Positions 1-8,400 are shown, numbered from the stretch's first letter. The stretch is DNA of 10,584 nt from Oscillospiraceae bacterium (GCA_031288675.1 JAITQY010000138.1:1-10584), one strand, 5' to 3'. Made by a program: numbers and translations. The notes: a model not told the origin generated them from the sequence alone.

Positions 1-377
1 TTTACGTCGCCCAGCAGCTGATACAAATAATTCAAATCAACTGTTATCCAATGCGGAGTAGTTCCGATAGGATTCCCGCTGTCCGTCCACCCTGCCGGGT
101 CGTCCGAAGTCCATACCCATTCTGTTCCGGTTGCGTCCATATCAGCGAAATCTCCGACCGAGCTGTCAGGCGGCAAATCCTCCGGCTGCATAAAATAACC
201 CAAATAATGCGGATTAGATTCTTGCACGCTATTAGGCGGACGCTGTTCGAACGATAATATCCCGTCCCTGTTAAGCGTTGCTACGCCATCTGGCTGTCCT
301 AACGCGTTCGTCTGCACAAACATTTCATTAAGTTGTGTTATTAAAAAAGTTAAAATTTCTTTACTTAAAAACTTCAT
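1..377 (-). CDS. Tail-fibre-like protein, 3' end cut off by the window edge
   Basis: My own translation gives about 125 residues starting MKFLSKEILTFLITQLNEMF and running off the left edge. The start is an ATG at 377 preceded by a G-rich Shine-Dalgarno-like stretch (AGGGGGGCGGGA), 10 bases after the stop of the previous gene. Two motifs are typical of Firmicutes phage tail fibres. One is the GVATLNRDGILS type (usual form 'GVA.LD.nGk'), near residues 31-42. The other is GDFADMDATGTEWVWTS (usual form 'GD.A.v..TgTvWvWd'), near residues 75-91, followed by GWTDSG. The role inferred is a distal tail or fibre component, probably helping host contact. The receptor-binding end would lie outside the window. 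The family level is fairly sure; the exact position in the virion is not. Confidence 0.8.
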   Translation of the reverse strand, partial: MKFLSKEILTFLITQLNEMFVQTNALGQPDGVATLNRDGILSFEQRPPNSVQESNPHYLGYFMQPEDLPPDSSVGDFADMDATGTEWVWTSDDPAGWTDSGNPIGTTPHWITVDLNYLYQLLGDV

Positions 378-387
378 TCCCGCCCCC

Positions 388-768
388 CTAAAGATTCAGC
401 ATCGCGTCTATTTCCGTATCTGTAACCGCCACAAGCGTATCCGCGCCGTATTTTCCGGCAAGCTCATCGCCCAGTCCGGATATCGCCGCTATAGGGTGCT
501 GGTCATTTGCGTCTCGGTTGGATAGTTGCCGATGATCTCCAGACCCGCCCACCGTAACTATTTTCCAAGATTGGCTTTCCGTGTCCCATATCTCAACATT
601 CCCGTTTACTACGCGAACTCTCAAATTAACGTGCGAGGCTATCAGGGCAAGCCATTCTTCGTAAGAGCGAACCAATCCACGCCGTACCGCGTCGCCATAC
701 GCCGTTACTACGTTTGGCAGCTTTGAAGATTCGTTGTGAAACATACGTCCATACCTGTCACGACTCAT
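388..768 (-). CDS. Short tail-fibre-like protein (126 aa)
   Basis: The start is the ATG at 768, giving MSRDRYGRMF, because it has AGAGG seven bases upstream and sits 17 bases after the stop of the preceding gene. A longer reading from 849 would overlap that gene and begin with an Arg-rich stretch, so I rejected it. Residues 78-99 carry the pattern D-H-x-x-L-x-N-R-D-A-x-D-Q-H-P-I-x-A-I-x-G-L, which recurs in Clostridia phage tail-fibre and baseplate proteins. The C-terminus (VTDTEIDAMLNL) resembles the 'EIDaml' ending common in the same proteins. The middle (residues 49-71) looks like two or three beta strands (RVRVVNGNVEIW...SWKIV). It ends in TAG, with the next gene starting 10 bases on. The role inferred is a small accessory fibre or fibre-attachment module, and the function is unproven. 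Confidence 0.85.
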   Translation of the reverse strand: MSRDRYGRMFHNESSKLPNVVTAYGDAVRRGLVRSYEEWLALIASHVNLRVRVVNGNVEIWDTESQSWKIVTVGGSGDHRQLSNRDANDQHPIAAISGLGDELAGKYGADTLVAVTDTEIDAMLNL

Positions 769-775
769 TCTTATA

Positions 776-780
776 CCTCT
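776..780 (-). promoter_or_regulatory. Ribosome binding site fixing the 126-aa gene start
   Basis: On the minus strand the sequence reads AGAGG, then TATAAGA (7 bases), then ATG at 768. This spacing is normal for Firmicutes and decides the start in favour of 768 over the in-frame upstream ATG at 849, which lies inside the previous gene. Confidence 0.75.
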
Positions 781-785
781 TAGGA

Positions 786-2087
786 TTAACCAATGTAAGC
801 GCTTATGTATTCGGCGTAACTTGCATATCCGCCCGGGTTTCGTCGCCACTGCTCAGGCGTTTTCAGTCCGGCTATGTTATATCCCGCTTTTTTTGCCGCC
901 GCGTATGCGTCATTATACAAGTCCGTTTCTCCTTGCGGTATGTACAAAGAGCCGTCATCTCCGCCGGAATAGCCAAGTCCGCCTCTTACATTCTCCGCAG
1001 CTGCGTGCCAGTAATCCGCAGATGATTTATATTTAGCCGCCAATGCTTTATTTGCCGCCTCCATTGCTTTATCCCACTGCCGCTTGGCATACGCTATCGG
1101 GTCTGACGACTGCTCAAAATCCAAATCGGATTGCGCCTTCGCGTCGTTATACCGAGCCTCATCCCTCGCAAGTTCAATCTCGTACTGCCGCAAAGCATTC
1201 TCATACTCTACCTGCTGCTGATATGCGGCTAACTGATTATACAAATCCGCGCTGTTTGCCGCATATTCGTTCCACGCTTGATTACGGCTATCAACATACG
1301 GGTTATACTCCGCACCCTGCCAGAACGAGAAGTCGTCGTTGCGCAATGAACGCGCCGCGTTATATGCGTTTAATAAATCCTGCCCCTGTTGGGTGTATTT
1401 GTTGAATGCCTGTGCCTCCAGCGCCGGTATCGCTTCAGCGACTTTGGCGGCGTAGTCTTGGCTCGCTTGCGTAGCGGCAGCTGTCGCCACGCTGTTCATC
1501 GCGCCGCCGGTTCGAGCCATTGCGTTCGCCATAGCGTTAGCCGCCGCTTTTTCGCCCTCACCTAAATATGACTTCTTATATACCTGATAGTTTTTATCTG
1601 TTGTATGGTCATAGCTAAAAGGGTCTCGGTTTGCATACGCGCTATAAGCGTCCTCGCTTAGCCCCGCGTATTGGTCGCCCCACTCGGGCGCGGCGGCATA
1701 ACGGAACTCGCCTTTCTCGCTTATCTCACGCAGTAACCGCTCCACGTCGTCAGCGTATGCGCTGCTCGGCAAACTTCCGTATCCGCTTCCGTATATACCG
1801 CCGGAACCGTTACTGCTATAACTCCCGCCGCTTCCGGAACTCCCGCTGTCGCGAGCCATACCAGGCGCAACGTATTCTCCGGTGCTATTACTGTAATACC
1901 CGCCTCCGGCATCGCTTTTAGCCGGACTTGTATACCCCGCCCCGGAACCGCCCGTATACGCCGCTATCCGCGCGTTCTGCTTCTCTTCGTCCTCGTCGTA
2001 TGTCGTTCTGTAAGACGGAGATAACCCTGCTCGTAACCGAGCGTTCTCAGCGTCTACTTTAGCTTGCATTTTAGATGACATTGCCAT
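786..2087 (-). CDS. Phage virion-associated protein of unknown function with Gly/Ser linker (433 aa)
   Basis: A GGTG-containing Shine-Dalgarno nine bases upstream supports the ATG at 2087; a second ATG two codons in is possible. Residues 1-42 are charged and helical, residues 43-107 are a low-complexity Gly/Ser/Tyr linker, and the rest is mostly helix rich in Ala, Gln and Tyr. Residues 155-215 contain DPFSYDHTTDKNYQVYKKSY, then an Ala-rich stretch with ARTGG and an ATQASQDYAAK segment. I recognise this 'DPFSYd...d..Yq.Y...y...G..a...a....a..tGG' pattern from phage and prophage proteins of gut Clostridia, where the function is unassigned. Residues 270-320 are predicted coiled-coil. The C-terminal 45 residues (LYNDAYAAAKKAGYN...GYASYAEYISAYIG) form a short Tyr-rich tail. 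There is no signal peptide or membrane segment. The neighbours suggest a virion component. I am sure that it is a gene and unsure what it does. Confidence 0.85.
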   Translation of the reverse strand: MAMSSKMQAKVDAENARLRAGLSPSYRTTYDEDEEKQNARIAAYTGGSGAGYTSPAKSDAGGGYYSNSTGEYVAPGMARDSGSSGSGGSYSSNGSGGIYGSGYGSLPSSAYADDVERLLREISEKGEFRYAAAPEWGDQYAGLSEDAYSAYANRDPFSYDHTTDKNYQVYKKSYLGEGEKAAANAMANAMARTGGAMNSVATAAATQASQDYAAKVAEAIPALEAQAFNKYTQQGQDLLNAYNAARSLRNDDFSFWQGAEYNPYVDSRNQAWNEYAANSADLYNQLAAYQQQVEYENALRQYEIELARDEARYNDAKAQSDLDFEQSSDPIAYAKRQWDKAMEAANKALAAKYKSSADYWHAAAENVRGGLGYSGGDDGSLYIPQGETDLYNDAYAAAKKAGYNIAGLKTPEQWRRNPGGYASYAEYISAYIG

Positions 2088-2107
2088 ATGTTATTTCACC
2101 CCTTATC

Positions 2108-2560
2108 TTAGCTGCCAATCACGGGTATTCTTGCCGCCAGTTCGTTTATCGCCGCAACGAGCGAACTTTTATCTGTAGTAGTCAGTGTCGTTAAGTCTCC
2201 CTCAGCCGTTTGCGCCCGAGCCATTTCAGCGGAGATAGCCGCGCTAAGCAACCCTATTTGTGTTTCTATAGTACTCACGCGTCCGGCTAATGCCGCAACC
2301 GAACCCTGTATTTGGGATATTTGCCCTAATATTTGATTCAAATAACCCTCTATCGGCGCAAGCGCCTCCGAGCCAATCTCAGCCAATCCGGCACTGTTAA
2401 AATTACTTTTGTCTAAATTCTCAAGAGTAAATTTTAAAAAGTCGTTTACTTCCTTACAGTAGTTTGTAAGTTGCCGAACGGCTTTGTCCGTATCGCCGCC
2501 CTGCAAACTGCCGTTTGCCGCGCTTATACTGTCGTCAAGTAAACTAAAATTTGTGTTCAT
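2108..2560 (-). CDS. Coiled-coil phage tail/fibre protein (150 aa)
   Basis: The ATG at 2560 follows GAGGG with a six-base spacer. The N-terminal part (residues 24-62) has the pattern 'L..y...vn.flkftLeNLDksNFn.aGL..i', seen in short tail proteins of Clostridia phages. Residues 68-118 are a likely coiled coil with regular Ile/Leu spacing (QILGQISQIQGSVAALAGRV). The C-terminus has TTTDKSSLVAAINEL (residues 127-141), a widespread phage tail-fibre element usually read as 'LtT.dKs.LVaAINEv', which probably takes part in trimerisation. It ends with IPVIGS. The stop is 20 bases before the next start, so the two are probably co-translated. A role as a tail or fibre linker is inferred; the exact protein is not identifiable from sequence alone. 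Confidence 0.85.
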   Translation of the reverse strand: MNTNFSLLDDSISAANGSLQGGDTDKAVRQLTNYCKEVNDFLKFTLENLDKSNFNSAGLAEIGSEALAPIEGYLNQILGQISQIQGSVAALAGRVSTIETQIGLLSAAISAEMARAQTAEGDLTTLTTTDKSSLVAAINELAARIPVIGS

Positions 2561-2620
2561 TCTTTACCCTCATAGCCTCATTATGCCACAACACTCTCTC
2601 TCATTTGCTCCCAAGTTTAT
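2561..2620 (-). other. 60-base spacer, the longest intergenic gap
   Basis: This spacer lies between the 928-aa gene and the 150-aa gene and contains the GAGGG ribosome binding site at its downstream end. There is a purine-rich run AATGAGAGAGAG and a weak extended -10-like TGGCATAAT (2580-2588), but no properly spaced -35. I see no hairpin strong enough to be a terminator. It is probably just an untranslated spacer within the operon. Confidence 0.5.
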
Positions 2621-5407
2621 TTAACGCCTGTATTCGTGCCGCTCCTTATTCCGCAATCCGTACCGTCCGTTATCGCGCAGCCACCTACTGCCCCATGCGG
2701 CAAACCGTAGCTCATAGTTTGCTTTAGCCAGCTCCGCCGCTTCGGCTTCACTGTTAAATTCGTGGAACCTGTATGTAAGATATTGGATATATACGTCGTT
2801 GAACATATCGGGGAACGATATTCGCGCGTCCTCATTTACCCTATTTTCTTTATCGCGGTAGTCCTCGTCGTATCCGTCCGTCAGAGCGTACTTGCTCCGG
2901 AAATCCCGTTCCATTGTCAATAGCCAGCGGAACGCGGTCTTTCGCGGCATTCGGCACGGTACCATCTCTAACGTTTCGTTTATAACGTCTCTGTACCGCG
3001 TTTCCCCCGCGTCTACCGGAGGCGGTTCATTGTCGGAACTTCCTATGTATTTCGTCTGCTCCCTCTGCTGCCACTCGGACGCTTCCAGCAACCGAGTGTT
3101 GTATGTTATCCTAAGCGCGTTTGCTTCATCTATCCTAAGCGTTTTCTCTAAAAGCTGTATCACTAAATAGTTCACGTACAAGTCGAAATAACTCGCCGGT
3201 AACTTTACAAGACTGTCTTCCGTCCGCGTCCCGTCGTCGACGGAATATCTGTTAACCACGGCGTTAGACGCTATAAAGTCATCCTCCCACGCGTACAATA
3301 ACATTAATGCCTGAGCATAACTTACATCGCACGGAACGCGTAGTTTAGCTTCGTCTATCGCCGCTCTGTATGTCGGCGCCATTGGGCTTACCGGTTCGGA
3401 CGGAGTTCCCTCTTCGCCCGGTAAACGGTTGTACCGCTCTATGTATTTTTTCAGCCACGCACCCGCTTTAGCGTACTCCGGAGCGTATGCGTTGCGCGTC
3501 GCGTCAGCGTCAGCCGTATCGCCGTTATACACTTGCGTCTGTGCCAACAGATAATATACATACAATTCAATAAACCGCTCAGGCAGCCGTATGCGCTCTT
3601 CTTCTGATTTCCCTACAAAATAATCCTCCATATCGTAGCTGTCAATTTGACGAGCTTCAGCAAACAGATCCATTTCAAAAGTTAACAGTATACGCAAAGC
3701 CTCTGTTCTCGTCATCGGATTTGCTATACGGTTCTTAACGTCATCTATCGCGTCTTTGTATCTGTAGTATCCGGAGATTACCCCCGGTTCGTCCTCATTT
3801 GCAGCTCCGCCGTTCATATAAACATCCACATCTGCATCGTTTATAGTTATGCTGCGCGGCAATGCGATCGCATTGCCGTTCACGCTTGCGGAAAGGATAT
3901 TGTCCCCTCTCAGGCTTAGTATCGGAGCGGCGGCTCCCGTTATGCCTATATCCGTTGATATTTTGCGCGTCTTAAAGACGTCAGGCACATTATAAGTCGC
4001 TCCGTTAGCCGTTACGGACGTTACTCGCGTACCGCTTACGTTAATCGTGTGTTCTCCGTCAACATCTATCTGAGTGTCCGCGCTTATCGAGATGTTTTTA
4101 TTAAAAGCCTCACCGCCCGCGCTCTGTTCCTCTCCGTCCACCTTTATCTTTGCGCCGCCTTTACTGCTAAGCGCAAGGTTGTAAGCCAGGCTGTCTCTGT
4201 CGCCGTTTACCGTCATTTCTATATCGCCGGTTATAGACTCGTCCGTCAGCGGTAAACTTTTCACATTTCCGCCGATACTAATCTCCGCCGTCACCGCCGT
4301 ACCCGTCGCTGTGATTGTGTATTCGTTCGCCTGTGCGGTTGCTTTCAAACTGTTCTCCGCTTGTACAAAAGTCGCCTGTCTGCCGTTTTCCATTTCTATA
4401 TCGTTAAGTGTCAGCGTAACATTGTCGGGGACATCATCTGGTGTAATGCTGATAGGAACCGCCGCCGCGTCTATCGTTATATTATCGCTTGCCGTATAGT
4501 CCGATGACGGCGCTGTCTGAGGCGTTCCGTTTACGCTCACAGTCGCTAACGCAGCCTTAGTTACCGTTACCGTTTTAGGCGGCGGTGCGACAGCCGACGC
4601 GGCGACGGTCATATTGCTTTTTATTGTATACGATTTTTGTTCGTCTGTTTGAGGTGTGCCGTCAACACTTATATTGGCAAGATTGCCGGTCTTTATAACG
4701 CTCAATTCCTTGTATACCGGATTTGCGGCTAAGGCAAGAATGCCGCCGGAAACTACGCTGTATGTCTTTTGCTTTGTCGCTTGCTCTGCGCCGCCGCCGA
4801 TTACCTCAATAAGATTTTCATCGAACCCGCCGTTAGTTACTGTAACGTTCGCGGCGGGCGGTGTGCTGTTCCCCGCGTTTATCGTCAGTGTCCCTCCCGA
4901 CGTCACCGTATATGTCTTGCTCGCCGCTGTCTGCGTCCCGCCCGGACTTGCCGTTATCGTTGAAAGTCCACTCTTGTTAACCGTCACCGACGCTGGCATA
5001 AAATCTACAAAGACGCTTGTTACATCCAGCTCGTCGTCTAGTAATCTGTCAGTGAAGAGTTCTTGCCAAACGCCTCCGGTCAATAGATTGATAAAGGTTA
5101 GAACCCCGTCTATCTGGAATCCTGTGCGATAATCCAAACTGGACATCATAATAACAGGTGAGTTTTGTTTTCTTATAACCGCATTATGATTATAATAAAG
5201 AGGCGCGTCTATATTTCTATAATATCTAAATCGATTGAATCTCTGCGGGGTTGCGGATATTTCCTGTATCTGCGCGTCGGATTCCCAATTGTCAGATTCA
5301 ACGAAGCTATAAAGTCCCGTATTGTCTGTGTCCACCGCATAGAGATACGTTCTTATATAACCATTAGAACCGGTATTCGTAAACTCGCTTTGTATTAACA
5401 AGGCCAT
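2621..5407 (-). CDS. Large virion structural protein: beta-repeat region plus three adaptor-like helical domains (928 aa)
   Basis: The start at 5407 has a full AGGAGG nine bases upstream. Residues 1-140 form an unrecognised mixed domain, rich in Tyr/Asn near 57-75 and with a WQELFTDRLLDDELDV segment near 114-129. Residues 141-316 hold four beta-type repeats of about 40 residues (pattern 'VTVtk.glA.isVnGtpQta..k.YTv.sg.tltI.Aa'). Residues 320-533 continue as more diverged Thr/Asn/Gly-rich beta sequence. From residue 548 the composition becomes strongly helical and charged, with three tandem domains at 548-660, 679-786 and 803-913. Each has a helix rich in Trp/Leu and acidic residues, then a 'i.lP..F.dlYv.YL' helix and a final helix ending near 'a.W'. 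That last pattern resembles the single-domain head-tail adaptor-like proteins of Clostridia phages. I infer a neck or tail structural protein. No enzyme motif is visible, and the combination is unfamiliar to me. Confidence 0.85.
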   Translation of the reverse strand: MALLIQSEFTNTGSNGYIRTYLYAVDTDNTGLYSFVESDNWESDAQIQEISATPQRFNRFRYYRNIDAPLYYNHNAVIRKQNSPVIMMSSLDYRTGFQIDGVLTFINLLTGGVWQELFTDRLLDDELDVTSVFVDFMPASVTVNKSGLSTITASPGGTQTAASKTYTVTSGGTLTINAGNSTPPAANVTVTNGGFDENLIEVIGGGAEQATKQKTYSVVSGGILALAANPVYKELSVIKTGNLANISVDGTPQTDEQKSYTIKSNMTVAASAVAPPPKTVTVTKAALATVSVNGTPQTAPSSDYTASDNITIDAAAVPISITPDDVPDNVTLTLNDIEMENGRQATFVQAENSLKATAQANEYTITATGTAVTAEISIGGNVKSLPLTDESITGDIEMTVNGDRDSLAYNLALSSKGGAKIKVDGEEQSAGGEAFNKNISISADTQIDVDGEHTINVSGTRVTSVTANGATYNVPDVFKTRKISTDIGITGAAAPILSLRGDNILSASVNGNAIALPRSITINDADVDVYMNGGAANEDEPGVISGYYRYKDAIDDVKNRIANPMTRTEALRILLTFEMDLFAEARQIDSYDMEDYFVGKSEEERIRLPERFIELYVYYLLAQTQVYNGDTADADATRNAYAPEYAKAGAWLKKYIERYNRLPGEEGTPSEPVSPMAPTYRAAIDEAKLRVPCDVSYAQALMLLYAWEDDFIASNAVVNRYSVDDGTRTEDSLVKLPASYFDLYVNYLVIQLLEKTLRIDEANALRITYNTRLLEASEWQQREQTKYIGSSDNEPPPVDAGETRYRDVINETLEMVPCRMPRKTAFRWLLTMERDFRSKYALTDGYDEDYRDKENRVNEDARISFPDMFNDVYIQYLTYRFHEFNSEAEAAELAKANYELRFAAWGSRWLRDNGRYGLRNKERHEYRR
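2669..3766 (-). repeat. Three tandem adaptor-like helical domains (protein-level repeat)
   Basis: The copies are encoded at 3428-3766, 3050-3373 and 2669-3001. Aligned landmarks are YRYKDAIDDVKNRI / TYRAAIDEAKLRVPC / RYRDVINETLEMVPC at the start, then EALRILLTFEMDLF / QALMLLYAWEDDFI / TAFRWLLTMERDFR, then RLPERFIELYVYYL / KLPASYFDLYVNYL / SFPDMFNDVYIQYL, and finally a Tyr/Ala helix closing with GAW, SEW or AAW. Identity at the DNA level is low, so the duplication is old. Copies 2 and 3 share a V-P-C that copy 1 lacks (it has ANP). Confidence 0.75.
4460..4987 (-). repeat. Four beta-type repeats of about 40 residues (protein-level repeat)
   Basis: The repeats lie at residues 141-180, 188-229, 235-272 and 279-316 of the 928-aa protein. 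Each opens with a V-T-V-type strand (VTVNKSGLSTI, VTVTNGGFDEN, LSVIKTGNLANI, VTVTKAALATV). A GG or NGTPQT turn follows, then K-x-Y-T/S-V/I, and the repeat ends in a small-residue strand (TLTINAG, LALAAN, TVAASAV, TIDAAAV). Repeats 3 and 4 are closest, sharing DGTPQT/NGTPQT. They probably form small beta sandwiches or a beta-solenoid spacer. The fold is inferred. Confidence 0.65.
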
Positions 5408-5416
5408 TCCTTTTAT

Positions 5417-5422
5417 CCTCCT
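5417..5422 (-). promoter_or_regulatory. Consensus AGGAGG ribosome binding site overlapping the upstream TAG stop
   Basis: The minus strand reads TAGGAGG, so the last two bases of the TAG stop of the 1423-residue segment (5421-5423) are the first two of AGGAGG. The ATG at 5407 follows after nine bases. This arrangement suggests coupled termination and re-initiation. It also shows TAG is used here as a true stop, arguing against a code in which TAG is read as glutamine. Confidence 0.85.
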
Positions 5423-8400
5423 ATTTGCTTACTGTGTATACTATCTGCGCTTTGTTTCCTGTAATCCCGACCGCGTTAGCCGCCGCTATCCGCTCCGCTT
5501 TGCTGTAGTTCGACGCTGACCCCTCGCCGGACGCTATCCAGTTGGGAAGCTCTTTCAGATACCGTCCGTAATCATCAAGGCTTATCCCTGCGGCGACTAA
5601 GGTGTTATACTCCTTCATCTCATTTGTGTAGGTTAACCCCTTGTTCATCGCGTTTAGTACCGCCTGACCGTCTTCATTGGACAAGTTCGGATAATTCTCC
5701 GCAAGATATTTCATAAGCTTGCGCGACTTTAATCCAGCTAAATCCGTACTGTACCACACGCTTACCACACTTGACGGTTTCACTCCGGCGCTGAACAGAG
5801 CGGCATACTCCACAGCCTTGTCCGGCTGTCCCATTGCGTCAGCCATCAACAACCCTTTTGCCCTTGAGTTCAAACGGTTATCCTTGCCGGTCGCCTCAAC
5901 CACCGCTATACGCTCTTTATACGCGGCGGCAAGTTCTTTCGGCGTTACATCCTTTGCTTCCGGTATCTTATGCTCGTTTAAGCTGCGTTTGAAGTCTGTA
6001 TATACATCCGCCTTAACCCCCGCTTTTTCAAATGTTTCCAGCTTCTTCAAGTCAATTTCCGCTTTGCTTCCGGAATAATAAGCAAAGTTATCCGCCAAGA
6101 ATTGACGCTGCTTGTCTGTCAGCTTCTTATCGGCGTTATACAGCTTCGCAAACTCAAGACCTTTTATCTGCGCCGTATCGTCCGTACCGTTGATATAAGC
6201 GTATTCCGCCGCGTACCGCGCCGCCGTTTCAGGCGTCATTCTCATATCAAACAACGCCTTAAAGTCGTCCGCCCTGCTTGTTTGGTCTGTCACCTGCGCC
6301 AGCATATAGCCTTTCTGCTCGTTCGTCAGCTTGTATTCCATATTTGTGACGACCGTCGCCGCCGCTATACGGGATTCGCGCCGTTCTTCGGCTGTCAGTC
6401 CCGTTTTTGTAACGCCGTATGGCTTGCTCTGCCGAATTATGTCAATGTATATATCCGGAGCTATTCCTATTGCCGCTGCGTCCTTTATCGCTTCCGTATC
6501 AGTCGATATTTGCGCCGCCTCTCCGCTGTCGTTCACGTAGTACGCTTTAGCTTTAAGTTTAAGATATTCCGCCGAACTAATCCCGAGCGCCGCCGCGTCG
6601 TCATCAAGCGTCTTTACCCACTCCGCCGGAATGTTATCTTCTCCGGTTACAGCCTTGTACGCCGCCGCTCCGGCAACGCTGTCCAGCATATTAGCATAAC
6701 GCTTGTTTGCTGTGCCGTCGCCCAAATCGACCTTATCCAGCACAGCCGCTTCCTTAGCTTCATCCATCGCCGGAACCCCGTACCTTGCAAGCTCGCTGTT
6801 GTACGCCGTCAGGTACTCGCCCGTCTCTCTCGTCTTCGTCTTGAAAAAGCTTTCAATCTCTTTTGCGCCGTCTTCTTTGGTTTCGCCCTTGTCCTTATTG
6901 ATTATTTCCTCAGACAATTCGTCAAACAGCCGCTCAAACAGCTCATTGCCGCGCTTGTAGTTCAAATCTTTTAGCATTCCGAACAGCGCGTTTTTCTTTT
7001 CACTTGTTTTGCCGCTCGTCTCAAACGTGTGTATTTGAGCGCCGAGACTATCCCCGAAGGTTAACCTGTAGTAGTCGAGCTTAACCGCATTGACCGTATC
7101 AATAATATTTTTTGCGGGTACGCCTGTTACATAACCGGCTGTCCTGATAGCCTGATTAGCTATTGATTGCCAGTCCGCGCCCTCCGTATCTTTGAACGCG
7201 TTATATGTACGCTTAATCGTAGAGTACATATCATTTATTACACTTGCGCCGTAAACGTCTATGTCATACCACGTCTCAACGCCGGCGGCTCCCATTACCG
7301 CGTCGTAAACCAATCCCCCGAACGGAGCCATTCCAGAAAAAGAGCTTAAAGTCCCAAGCCCGAACCTTGCCGCCATTTTACCTACGCTATAATCTCCCTC
7401 TTCGTCTTTCCAATCGTCCGTCTTGCCTAATAGGAACTCAGTCAGCATTGTCAGCGCGGAATACATTACATTCGACAGTAGAACTCCGGTTATAGTTTGA
7501 CCCACTTTTCGCCGAGCGGCGTTCATTGCCGCGCGGTTCTCATCGGTCGGCTCGCCCCTAAACGCACGCGCCGCCGTCTGATACTCGCCTACCCGCGTCG
7601 CTATATTGTTTGCCTGACGGAACGGCTGCCCGCTGAACCGCCCAATAACGTCGCGCATTACTTCATTGCTGTTAAGGCTCATCATCGGTTTGCGCGATTT
7701 AAGGCTGGTTACCTGCGTGTCAAGTATCCACGCGTCAAATGTTTCCCCGACCTTTTCCCAGTATGCTTCCGAGCCTTTCGCAAGCGACGGGTTTTCTCTC
7801 GATACTTTGTTCTGTGCGGCATTCCACCCTGGTTTTAATATGTTGCGGTCGACAATCCCCACAAAATCAAGATAACGAAACCGCTGTGTAAGCGTTCTCG
7901 TACTTAAATCCGAGTTCCCTTCGCCGATTACCGCGCGGTCTATCCCGGCAAGCCGCATTTGATACGATTTGCTGTACTTTTTTAGAGCGGCAAGAGCTTC
8001 CCCCTTGACAATGGGACTTGCGGTTAATCCGCGTACGCCGTCCATCTCTAATAGCAGCGGAGCGCCCGAAAGCTGTTTTAACGCTATCTTCCAGTTCATA
8101 AAGAATGTCGCCGTAGTATAGTTGCCTACAACTTTTCCATACAATCGGTTGAAGTTATAATCGTCTGACGTGTCCGCGCTCCGCCCTACAATCTTATTGA
8201 CATAGGTATCAAAGAAACCGCGTACTCCTCTACTTGCCGCTGTCTTTTTATCGTATTTATCCTCTATGGCTGCGGCAAACGTTACAGTACCGTCGCCTAA
8301 CCTATCTCTGTAGTTCATAAATTTGTTATAATTCTCTACCGGCAGAGCATACCCAACGTACTTAGCCGTATCTTTGACGCTTTGGCTAAGCGCCTCGAAC

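Noticed and set aside
769..849. A longer N-terminus for the 126-aa fibre protein starting at 849
   Set aside because: It would overlap the 433-aa gene, its extra residues are Arg-rich and unlike the family, and a good ribosome binding site precedes the ATG at 768.
2580..2588. Possible extended -10 promoter (TGGCATAAT) in the 60-base spacer
   Set aside because: There is no -35 at proper spacing (the best TTGGGA lies 23 bases away), and the genes around it are arranged as one operon.
3888..4990. Possible DNA-level tandem repeats behind the beta-repeat protein region
   Set aside because: The similarity is at protein level only. I find no long near-identical DNA units, so recent DNA duplication is not supported.
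4656..5132. A 158-residue plus-strand open frame with hydrophobic character
   Set aside because: It is the complement of the Thr/Val/Ala-rich beta-repeat region, and the hydrophobicity follows from that composition. No start signal is visible.
6102..6974. A 290-residue open frame on the plus strand
   Set aside because: It lies wholly opposite the polyvalent gene, is rich in Arg/Cys/Val, has no ribosome binding site and looks like an antisense shadow of biased codons.
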